Origin: an uncultured Alphaproteobacteria bacterium
GTDB lineage: Bacteria > Pseudomonadota > Alphaproteobacteria > RF32 > CAG-239
NCBI GenBank assembly: GCA_910576955.1
Contig: CAJTJB010000006.1
Location: forward strand, 79,266-143,265
Direction of reading: 5' to 3'
DNA: 64,000 bases
Each line of letters begins with the position of its first letter. Position 1 is the first letter of the stretch. This document shows positions 50,623 through 57,856 of this stretch, one piece after another. A model generated the notes under the pieces. The model was not told the origin of the DNA. It was given only the letters and a program-made list of their open reading frames with translations, and ran no database searches. A program made the position numbers and the translations under genes.

Positions 50623-51078
50623 CTACCTACCAAAGAAATCCCGCATTGCTTTAAAAACCGGCTGTTGCTCTTTTCGCAGCTTTTCAGCGGCTTTCTTGCG
50701 TTTAGCTTCTAATTCATCTCTTTTTTCAGCAACAGCCGCTGCTGCCAGCGCTGCTTTTTTATAAAGTTTTTTGCGGTCACCCTCAACACATGAAGCAGCT
50801 TTGCGAAATACTTTTGCTGTCGAAAAATCGAACTCATACCTGCCTAATGCAGAATATTTTCCAACCTCTACCAATGAACGTTCTACAACCTTACCGTCAC
50901 CGTCATATAGCCTGAATGAGACCTCTCGGTCATAAAAAGGCACTCTTGACACACCCACATACAAAACTTTGCCGTTGTCCTTATTCGTAAAACGAACTGC
51001 ATAATGCGGATTATCTTTCAGGTTTAAATTTTCTTTTTCTTCATCGGTTAAGACTTCGGTTTTTATTTTTGAAAACAT
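50623..51078 (-). CDS. Unknown protein, paralogue of the next gene
   Basis: 151 residues. Shares with the neighbour the same length, TDEEK../TAEER, a core YAVRFTNKDNGKVLYV versus YAVQFTNKSGEVLYV, and a helical tail ending RDFFGR versus RNFFNR. C-terminal third is Lys/Glu-rich coiled coil. No family recognised. AGGAG precedes the ATG. Confidence 0.6.
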   Translation of the reverse strand: MFSKIKTEVLTDEEKENLNLKDNPHYAVRFTNKDNGKVLYVGVSRVPFYDREVSFRLYDGDGKVVERSLVEVGKYSALGRYEFDFSTAKVFRKAASCVEGDRKKLYKKAALAAAAVAEKRDELEAKRKKAAEKLRKEQQPVFKAMRDFFGR

Positions 51079-51136
51079 AATTTTCTCCTCTTATCAACTA
51101 TCCAAACTGTCCTTTCTCATAGTAACAAAGAATTTT

Positions 51137-51592
51137 TTATCTGTTAAAAAAATTTCTAACAGCCTGAAACGCTAAACTTTTCTCTCTTTGTTCCTTTTGT
51201 TCAGCTATTGTTTGCTTTTGTTTAAGTTCTTCTTTTTTGCGTTCCATATCTGCAGCCATCTGCGCCGCTTTTGCATAGAGTTCCTTTCCTTCCCCGTCAA
51301 CAATGTCTGACGATTTTTTTAAAGCTTGAGAAATCGAAAGGACATACCCACCTCGCTCCCAATCATGCGTTGATGTCTCTTCCAAACATTGCAAACCACT
51401 GTCATATAATTTAAATTCGACTCTTCTGGAATAGTCATCATCCATATCATGCGCCAATGTCTCCCTCATCGACACATACAAAACTTCACCGGATTTATTT
51501 GTAAACTGAACAGCATAATCAACATCGTTGCCGAACCCTGCTTTCGTTCTTTCTTCTGCGGTTAAAAGCGCTGATTTTAATTTTGACGCCAT
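51137..51592 (-). CDS. Unknown protein, paralogue of the previous gene
   Basis: 151 residues. Conserved parts are the YAVQFTNKSGEVLYVSM strand pair, VEFKLYDSG, and the C-terminal coiled coil and FFNR end. Tandem duplication with divergence to perhaps 35 percent identity by eye. Both are cytoplasmic and unrecognised. Confidence 0.6.
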   Translation of the reverse strand: MASKLKSALLTAEERTKAGFGNDVDYAVQFTNKSGEVLYVSMRETLAHDMDDDYSRRVEFKLYDSGLQCLEETSTHDWERGGYVLSISQALKKSSDIVDGEGKELYAKAAQMAADMERKKEELKQKQTIAEQKEQREKSLAFQAVRNFFNR

Positions 51593-51664
51593 TGTTTTCT
51601 CCTCTCATAAAATTGTTTATTACATACAACATAACACAATTTATGAACCAATGCAAGAAAAATC

Positions 51665-52231
51665 TTAGTCACCCGAACGTTCTGCCTGTGCAAGCATCAA
51701 ACGCAAATGCGGTGCTGCTGCATATTTCTGATTAAGATAATATTTATGACGGATTTTCTTTAACTGTTGCAAACGCTCCGCTCGTGCGGCAGCCTTAAGG
51801 GCTTCTTCTTCCTGCAGATTTTCGGCATATCCTTTTTCTTTGCAAACGCGCTGCAAATCTGTTTCAACCTCAATAAGCGGAACGGAAATTGTCTGCATCC
51901 GCCCTTTTTCAATCATTTTATCGAACACATTCATAATTTGCGGATCAATTTTTTTGCGCAAAAGCGCCTGATGCTGCCGCGCCATATAATCATTATGCCA
52001 AGTATACCGCAAATGACGATCGTTTCCATCGCGGGAAACAACCAGCATAATACCGCGGCTGTCATTAAAAACACGCTGCAAATTATCGTCTTCATAATAT
52101 TTTTTCTGCATTTCAAAAATCATATCATGCGAACAAAAGCCATCGCGGCAAATATCAATAAAATATGTATTCGGATGCTCCGGATTATGACTCACCACCA
52201 CCCGATACATTGTGTTCATTGCATAAAACAT
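51665..52231 (-). CDS. Unknown protein
   Basis: 188 residues from ATG 52231, which has AAGGA upstream. N-terminal half is mixed alpha/beta (MYRVVVSHNPEHPNTYFIDI, GIMLVVSRDGNDRHL), C-terminal half helical with Ala/Arg repeats (ALKAAARAERLQQLKKI). No domain recognised. Confidence 0.5.
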   Translation of the reverse strand: MFYAMNTMYRVVVSHNPEHPNTYFIDICRDGFCSHDMIFEMQKKYYEDDNLQRVFNDSRGIMLVVSRDGNDRHLRYTWHNDYMARQHQALLRKKIDPQIMNVFDKMIEKGRMQTISVPLIEVETDLQRVCKEKGYAENLQEEEALKAAARAERLQQLKKIRHKYYLNQKYAAAPHLRLMLAQAERSGD

Positions 52232-52364
52232 CAAACAAATCCTTATCAAAAATTTTCAATATGACAGAATATGACACAAAAAATTTTATTTGTAAAGCAT
52301 TTTGTCTAATTATTTTTAAATCCACACCCACCTAAGGAAAAACCGCAACACAAAGCTTTTCTCT

Positions 52365-52610
52365 TCCTATAATGTCATCCTTCGGGAAAAAGCCCCGTAA
52401 GGGTTTCTCCCTTTTCTTCTGTCATCCCTCGAATGGCGTAGCCGTTCGTCAAGGGATCTCGCATCACAGAAGCATACCACACTCCCCCGAGTCATTGCGA
52501 GGCGCGTGACGTCAGTCACATATCGCCGCGGCAATCCACAAACTCCCTTTATCCTGCGTCATTGCGAGGCGCACCGTAAGGTAGCAGCCGCGGCAATCCA
52601 CAAACCGGTG
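52365..52610. repeat. Dispersed repeat cluster (R2 and R1 copies)
   Basis: R2 hairpin at 52424-52461 (GTCATCCCTCGAATGGC..CGTTCGTCAAGGGATCTC) and a variant at 52372-52411 (GTCATCCTTCGG..GTTTCTCCC). R1 copies at 52494-52540 and 52556-52602 (GTCATTGCGAGGCGC..CCGCGGCAATCCACAAA). No gene supported between 52232 and 52684. Confidence 0.8.
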
Positions 52611-52684
52611 CGACAGCACACAACACCCCTTACTCTCCCCCAAGACCCGTAACAATCTCAATTAAGCATAGCGCACTTTTTATT

Positions 52685-53008
52685 TCACCCCACCTCAATA
52701 CCATAAGTTCTCAAAAGCCAAAATAAAAAATGATTCAACGAAAAATAAGCAATTACACTCAACATCCGATAGCAAAGCACATATTTATTTTGTTTATAGC
52801 GCCAAAAAACGCCGCAAAATGCAACAACACTCAAACTCCAAAAAATGAGGAAAACACCAACAATCCATTGCGGATTGAATATATATTCAAACAAAGTGCT
52901 AAACAGCATAATAATTGTAAAACCTCCAAATATAAATTGTAAATTCGGAACAATTATTATCTGAAATATTAAAACTAAAATTGACCAGATTTTCTTTATT
53001 ACATTCAT
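52685..53008 (-). CDS. Small membrane protein
   Basis: 107 residues, three to four hydrophobic segments. AT-rich codons. No family recognised. Possibly linked to the accessory genes beside it. Confidence 0.5.
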   Translation of the reverse strand: MNVIKKIWSILVLIFQIIIVPNLQFIFGGFTIIMLFSTLFEYIFNPQWIVGVFLIFWSLSVVAFCGVFWRYKQNKYVLCYRMLSVIAYFSLNHFLFWLLRTYGIEVG

Positions 53009-53035
53009 TTCATCTACCCCAATTTTCCAATCACC

Positions 53036-53215
53036 TCAACTAGGCAAAAGCTCTTCCAAATATTTTTCGCAATATTGCTGCGAATGCCCATCTTCTTTAC
53101 AATCGTGTATAATTTTCCATTCTTCATACTCTCGACTCAAAACCAAAAACAACGGCACGCCAAACACAGCCAAAACCATCCCCCAAAGTACGAACTTATA
53201 CATTCCATCCAACAT
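53036..53215 (-). CDS. 59-residue single-span membrane protein
   Basis: Start ATG 53215 after AGAGATTAAA. One membrane helix (YKFVLWGMVLAVFGVPLFLV), then a charged soluble tail with two Cys (HDCKEDGHSQQYCEKYLEEL). A frame to 53338 runs over the promoter of the RNA array and is rejected. Unknown. Confidence 0.5.
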   Translation of the reverse strand: MLDGMYKFVLWGMVLAVFGVPLFLVLSREYEEWKIIHDCKEDGHSQQYCEKYLEELLPS

Positions 53216-53319
53216 TTTAATCTCTTTTGTTCTATTTTTGTTCAAATATACACAGCACTGATGAAATGTCAAGAAAATATTTTTAATATATAAAATTAAA
53301 TACACGCAAAAACATCCTC

Positions 53320-53348
53320 TTGACATTTTCATCAACAAAGAATATACA
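53320..53348 (+). promoter_or_regulatory. Promoter of the tandem structured RNA
   Basis: TTGACA (53320-53325), 17 bp, TATACA (53343-53348). The predicted start at about 53355 coincides with the first base of unit 1 (GTCCTCGG). Confidence 0.8.
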
Positions 53349-53354
53349 AACTAC

Positions 53355-53756
53355 GTCCTCGGCTACCGGAAAAGAGAATGGAAATCGTCCGGTCAGTATC
53401 TATTATTAGGGCGGATTCTCTAAAATAGGACTCGAAGATATATTAATATCTTCGACTTTTGGGAAAGAAAAAGCGAAATCCCCCAATTAGTATCTATTAT
53501 TAGGGCGGCATCCCTAAAATAAGACCCGAGGACACCTTATCATACCTTGAGGCTTTATGTCCTCGGCTACTGGGAACGAAATCGAAATCGCCCAGTCAGT
53601 ATCTATTAGCACGCTTGGATGCGGCTAATAGGATTCGAGGACACCTTATCATACCTTGAGGCTTTATGTCCTCGGCTACCGGAAACGAATAGGCATGAAA
53701 TCGTTCGGTCAGTATCTATTAGCTGGGAAAACGGTGGCTAATAAGACCCGAGGACA
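53355..53756 (+). ncRNA. Four-unit tandem structured RNA array
   Basis: Units at 53355-53441, 53446-53534, 53558-53643 and 53667-53756. Each has a 5' arm (TGTCCTCGG), a hairpin ACCGG/CCGGT with GAAATCG inside, the invariant TAGTATCTATTA or CAGTATCTATTA, a hairpin TTAGC..GCTAA, then RGAYYCGAGGACA. Stems covary: ACCGG/CCGGT, ACTGG/CCAGT and TTGGG/CCCAA; TTAGGG/CCCTAA and TATTAGC/GCTAATA. At the unit 1-2 junction both arms change together to CGAAGATAT/ATATCTTCG. So the 3' arm of one unit appears to pair with the 5' arm of the next, and the first and last arms pair with each other. No ORF is seen. Confidence 0.75.
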
Positions 53757-53863
53757 CCTTGTTTATTCTACAAGTTTCCTGATTGGCGTCTTTAAGTCAT
53801 CCAACCAATAATCAGAAATAACCTCTTATCTAAAATTACCATTGATTTCCTTAAGAGCCGTGG

Positions 53864-54370
53864 CTATTCGCCTAATCTTGCGTCTTTTTTTTGCCATAAT
53901 TTAGTAACAATAGCTAATACAAAAAAAGGAGCAAAGAAAAGCAACGTACCTAATAATGATGTTCTAATCATCACTAAATTAAGAGTGCCGTATTCTGTTT
54001 GGGTTAGCCATAAAAGGTATCCCCAATTAAGAATAAACCATATACAAACTTCAATACATCGCCAACCGATAGAAATGTTAAACCCTAATATCAGTTGGCG
54101 TATATAATTGAATATCAAATATAAGGTAAAATAAAACAAATATCCAATCAAAAAATCCCCAGTAAAAATACACGGCTGACTATCCCACACCCATTGATAT
54201 ATCATTCCAATTTGCCACTCATCAGGCATACACCGCCCGCCTTGCGTATTGGTATCAAGCCCCGCTTGATAAATATTTGTCGCTAGAAAAGTGACAGTAA
54301 TGTACCATAAGGCATATAAAAAAAGCCTTATACTTGTATGTTTAAAAAGAATTTTTTGATATGGTTTCAT
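53864..54370 (-). CDS. Membrane protein paired with the lysozyme-like gene
   Basis: 168 residues, four hydrophobic segments. ATG 54370 lies 2 nt past the stop of the previous gene (TTG 54394 is an alternative). Many Trp and Tyr residues. No family recognised. Its coupling to a lysozyme-like gene fits an immunity, holin-like or secretion partner; this is inference. Confidence 0.55.
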   Translation of the reverse strand: MKPYQKILFKHTSIRLFLYALWYITVTFLATNIYQAGLDTNTQGGRCMPDEWQIGMIYQWVWDSQPCIFTGDFLIGYLFYFTLYLIFNYIRQLILGFNISIGWRCIEVCIWFILNWGYLLWLTQTEYGTLNLVMIRTSLLGTLLFFAPFFVLAIVTKLWQKKDARLGE

Positions 54371-54372
54371 AT

Positions 54373-55269
54373 CTATTTTATCTCTCTTAACCAAAGTTTA
54401 TTTCTATATGCCATCCCACCCCTATAGCCAAAAGAACTGATTTTGTTTTTTCCAGCACTATTCCATATAGTTATTATTTTCTCAGCCGTTGGGTTAACAA
54501 TAGAATTAGAAATTTGCTTAATTAGTAAAGTTGCTAATTCTATATTTTGAGCCGGATTACGTGTGTCATAATGCTTACCTTGAAAATTACTCCATATATT
54601 ACTTCTAATATTCATTGGCATTTGGCTTTTGGATATTCCTATATAATCTGCAATAGCATTACCACCATAATAATGACCGCAGGCGTTTTCAGTATACATA
54701 ATAGCTTTAACAAGATTTGAATCAACATTATACCGTTGAGTATATTTTTCAATAAGATTATTATATTTACGAACAGCTTCAGCCCCTATATTATGATTAC
54801 ACCACCATTTCCATTCTCCATTTTCTTTAGGGTTATCATCTATATCTAAAAGTAGTTCCTGATTGTTACGTAACATTTCTTCTCGCTGTTTGGCATTTAA
54901 GTTATTATCATATTTTTTGGGTTTGTTACTTTTCTCCCGAATTCTTTCCAAAAGTTCAGCATCCGCATCTGTTTTAGATATGATATCTTTTTGCTCTTTC
55001 AGTTTGTCCGCATTTTTCTCCATATCCCCATCATCCAAAGACGAACCGTGCGGTTGAGATTGATATGCATAATAGTCCTTTTCCATCTTTGCCAAATCGT
55101 CTTTTACCATATCGTGCAAAGCAAAATCCTCTTTCAGCAGATTTTCCTCCCGCACCGGAAAGCCATATTTTTCAATCAGACTGTCAATCCACTCTTGTTT
55201 GCGTTTACGGCTGTTGTTCAAACCATCTTCCCAAACGTTCAATGGTTCATTTATGTCATATTTAGACAT
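54373..55269 (-). CDS. Protein with C-terminal lytic transglycosylase/lysozyme-like domain
   Basis: 298 residues from ATG 55269 (AGGAGA upstream). Residues 1-165 are polar, Lys/Glu-rich and disordered-looking. The C-terminal domain reads YNVDSNLVKAIMYTENACGH, then SQMPMNIRSNIW, NPAQNIELATLLIKQI, which follows the SLT pattern with catalytic Glu in YTEN. No signal peptide is visible, so export would need a dedicated route such as type VI secretion. Low GC. Confidence 0.65.
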   Translation of the reverse strand: MSKYDINEPLNVWEDGLNNSRKRKQEWIDSLIEKYGFPVREENLLKEDFALHDMVKDDLAKMEKDYYAYQSQPHGSSLDDGDMEKNADKLKEQKDIISKTDADAELLERIREKSNKPKKYDNNLNAKQREEMLRNNQELLLDIDDNPKENGEWKWWCNHNIGAEAVRKYNNLIEKYTQRYNVDSNLVKAIMYTENACGHYYGGNAIADYIGISKSQMPMNIRSNIWSNFQGKHYDTRNPAQNIELATLLIKQISNSIVNPTAEKIITIWNSAGKNKISSFGYRGGMAYRNKLWLREIK

Positions 55270-55341
55270 TATTTTTCTCCTAAAATTAAAATTTAAAAAC
55301 AAAAAGAGCCGCCCGCAACAGCCGGCAGCCCCAAAACAAAA

Positions 55342-55370
55342 AAGCCCTCCATTGGAGAGCCTTTATAACG
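55342..55370 (-). terminator. Second intrinsic terminator downstream of the hydrogenase gene
   Basis: On the minus strand GGCTCTCC/GGAGGGCT followed by TTTTTTG. Confidence 0.75.
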
Positions 55371-55462
55371 GCACTTATGCCATTATGCCTAAATCAGTAA
55401 CAAATTATGTCATAAAAGTCAATACTTTGCGGCAGACAAACAAAAATATTTCCTCCACACAA

Positions 55463-55492
55463 AAAAGGGAGCATTCCGCCCCCTTTCCAGCC
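55463..55492 (-). terminator. Intrinsic terminator of the [FeFe] hydrogenase gene
   Basis: On the minus strand AAGGGGGC/GCTCCCTT with loop GGAAT and a following T-run. Confidence 0.85.
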
Positions 55493-55504
55493 TTGAAATA
55501 CGTT

Positions 55505-56956
55505 TTAGTGAATCTCAAGTTCTTTCTGGTTTTTACCCTCTGCGGCATATTTCTCCAATACAACCGCTGCTTTTTTCGGCATAGAAACACACCCCGGTCC
55601 CGCAATGCAGCCGCCCTCGCAACACATCACTTCGAGCATATTGCAACCGTCATCAAGCCCTTTGAGTGCATATTTCTTCAATGCTTTCACATTGTCTTTG
55701 TTCAATCCGTTAATTGCATACGGGCGATAATCCGCCTTGCCCTCAAGCAAATTTGCCACAGCCGCAGCCACCCCGCCGGAAATAGCATAACGTCTGGACT
55801 GTGTCGACGCTTCGTCCGCAAATGCCGAAGCGTCCAGCGCGTTAATATCCACGCCCTTTGCCTCAAACATTGCCTGAATATCGGCAAACACTAAAACATA
55901 ATCCACATTCGGGTTATTTTCCGCCTCAATACGTTTTGCCAAGCACGGTCCGACAAACACCGTCACCGCATCCGGATAGCGCTTTTTCGCAATCTCTGCC
56001 GTATAATACATCGGGCTGCCGGTGTTGGATACAAACTTTGCAATCTCCGGAACGTGTACCTGTGTGGTTTTAACGTATGCCGGACAGCACGAAGTCGTCA
56101 TAAACGGTGCGCCCTCTTCCATCCGCTCCGCAAACTCGGCTGACTCATATTTAGAGGTATATTCCGCGCCATATGCCACTTCAATCACATCGTCAAACCC
56201 CAGCGCCTTATAAGCGGCAATCACCTTGCCCAAATCATTGCCGAATTGCCCCAAAATTGCCGGAGCAACCATCGCCACAACCTTTTTTGCCGGATTTTTA
56301 ATTGCGTTTAACACATCAACCATCTGCGAATTATACACAATCGCACCAAACGGGCAAGACTGCAAACATTTGCCGCATGAAACGCATTTTTCAATATCAA
56401 TTTGCTCTCTGCCCTCGGCGTCTTTGCTGATGGCATTAACCGGACAAGCCTCTTCGCAAGGCACAACGGATTTATGAATAGCGCCATACGGGCAGTTTGT
56501 TGCACACAAGCCGCATTTAATGCATTTATCCTGTTCGATAAACGCCTTATCCGTAACCGTAATTGCCTTTTTCGCACAGTTAGCCTCGCACGGGCGCGCC
56601 ACACAAGCCTGACACATCGGCGTCACTTCAAACATTTTTGCACGGCAGGCATTGCAAGCCCCTTTAATCACCGATAAACCGGCTCTCGGCGCTTTTGTGC
56701 GAGCCAACGCTTCCCGAGCCATTTCATCCAAACCGCGAGTTGCGTCCACCTCTTGCGCCAAAAAGCCCATTGCCGCCAAAATCTGCCCCTTGACAGCGGC
56801 TTTTTCCGCCTCGGGATTGCGGCGGGCAGTCTGCCCTTGAGCCAATTCCTCGGCAACAGCGTTAATGTCAGAAAATTCGTTTTCCATAAAAGATTTTGCC
56901 ACGCGTTTCATAATTTCCGCACGCACCGGCGACACATAGTTTTTTGCAGGCAGCAT
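55505..56956 (-). CDS. Monomeric [FeFe] hydrogenase (group B-like)
   Basis: 483 residues. N-terminal Cys-rich part (CNACRAKMFEV, CQACVARPCEANC), ferredoxin clusters CIKCGLCATNCPYGAI and CVSCGKCLQSCPFGAI, then the H-cluster motifs TSCCPAY, GPCLAKRIEAE and EVMCCEGGCIAGPGC. It would reduce protons with ferredoxin in fermentation or sense or oxidise H2. The H-cluster motifs are shorter than the canonical group A form. No HydE, HydF or HydG maturase is in the window. AGGGGA precedes the start. Confidence 0.92.
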   Translation of the reverse strand: MLPAKNYVSPVRAEIMKRVAKSFMENEFSDINAVAEELAQGQTARRNPEAEKAAVKGQILAAMGFLAQEVDATRGLDEMAREALARTKAPRAGLSVIKGACNACRAKMFEVTPMCQACVARPCEANCAKKAITVTDKAFIEQDKCIKCGLCATNCPYGAIHKSVVPCEEACPVNAISKDAEGREQIDIEKCVSCGKCLQSCPFGAIVYNSQMVDVLNAIKNPAKKVVAMVAPAILGQFGNDLGKVIAAYKALGFDDVIEVAYGAEYTSKYESAEFAERMEEGAPFMTTSCCPAYVKTTQVHVPEIAKFVSNTGSPMYYTAEIAKKRYPDAVTVFVGPCLAKRIEAENNPNVDYVLVFADIQAMFEAKGVDINALDASAFADEASTQSRRYAISGGVAAAVANLLEGKADYRPYAINGLNKDNVKALKKYALKGLDDGCNMLEVMCCEGGCIAGPGCVSMPKKAAVVLEKYAAEGKNQKELEIH

Positions 56957-57069
56957 AAATAGTCCCCTTAAAGATTAGTTACATTAAATTCAGTATAGCG
57001 CGCAATTTATAAGATTTCTTTAAAAATGCAAGAAAAAACATAAATTTTTAGTTTTATTATCTTTTTTAC

Positions 57070-57098
57070 TTGACGAATGGACAAAATAATGATATAAC
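57070..57098 (+). promoter_or_regulatory. Promoter of the 57146-57802 gene
   Basis: TTGACG (57070-57075), 17 bp, TATAAC (57093-57098). Confidence 0.7.
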
Positions 57099-57145
57099 CA
57101 ATCTCAATAAAATAAAAATATGTTTAATTATTAATAAAAAAAACA

Positions 57146-57802
57146 ATGGACTCATTTTATTACAATGGCCAAATTATGCGCGTTCTTGATATGGATGCAG
57201 AGCGCGATAGCGGAAGAGCTTACATTGAACGTTCGCCCACCTTTGCCGAAAAGGCACTCGAAGAGATTACCGAATGTACATATGAAGAAAAACAGCATAA
57301 GTTTCTGACCGTGTTCTCGGAATCCTGCCTCACATGGCGCGCGACTAATCCGGAAGACCTTATGCGCCTAACGCTCGTCGGGCAGTCTTATGTTTGTTCC
57401 AAACACCAAAAAAGGCTGACCCAAAGCAACGCGCTGATGGTTTTCTACCGCAAAAACGGCAAGTTCGTGCCGTTGTATGAGCTGCACCACCTGCAAACAA
57501 AAAAACACTACGTTTTTTTGAGCCGGGATGAGCTGACACAAAAGCTCGGCGAAGTATTCAACCGCGTTAAGCTGACGTTAGGCGTGTTGCATAGCCCCAA
57601 GCTGCGCAGTATCGCCTGGAGCGTGGAAACAGAAGAGGGAACATTCTATATTCCGTGGCACAACGGCTGTATTATTCCCGCTCAAGCTTATCATGTGTTT
57701 GAAGAAAAAAAGAAACTTGAGGAAACGAAAGGCACATACAGCCTGCTCCGTTTCGCACCCTCCCCGTCATTTGCTGACAGCTACTATGTTCTGTGCTGCT
57801 AA
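57146..57802 (+). CDS. Unknown soluble protein
   Basis: 218 residues, no membrane segment or signal. Mixed alpha/beta with an internal stretch LFxLYELHHLQTKKHYVFLS and C-terminal FYIPWHNGCIIPAQAYHVF. No domain recognised. Leader is A-rich with no Shine-Dalgarno before the ATG. Followed by a strong terminator. Confidence 0.55.
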   Translation: MDSFYYNGQIMRVLDMDAERDSGRAYIERSPTFAEKALEEITECTYEEKQHKFLTVFSESCLTWRATNPEDLMRLTLVGQSYVCSKHQKRLTQSNALMVFYRKNGKFVPLYELHHLQTKKHYVFLSRDELTQKLGEVFNRVKLTLGVLHSPKLRSIAWSVETEEGTFYIPWHNGCIIPAQAYHVFEEKKKLEETKGTYSLLRFAPSPSFADSYYVLCC

Positions 57803-57824
57803 AAAGGAACACCCGCAAAAGAAA

Positions 57825-57856
57825 ACATCGAACCCTCGAGTTCGATGTTTTTTTGT
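57825..57856. terminator. Bidirectional intrinsic terminator
   Basis: ACATCGAAC/GTTCGATGT with loop CCTCGA and T-runs on both strands; serves the convergent autotransporter gene too. Confidence 0.88.

Noticed and set aside
53355..53756. CRISPR array
   Set aside because: The units are 86-112 nt apart, structured and divergent, with no short identical repeats and no unique 30-nt spacers or cas genes nearby.
53355..53756. Type III toxin-antitoxin RNA antitoxin (tandem repeats before a toxin gene)
   Set aside because: Known type III repeats are much shorter, and no plus-strand toxin gene follows; the next genes run on the opposite strand.
53355..53756. Hammerhead or similar self-cleaving ribozymes in tandem
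   Set aside because: I find no CUGAUGA plus GAAA core in the expected place. Not a proof of absence; a covariance model search would decide.
54373..55269. Prophage remnant around the lysozyme-like gene
   Set aside because: No integrase, capsid, tail or terminase genes in the neighbourhood.
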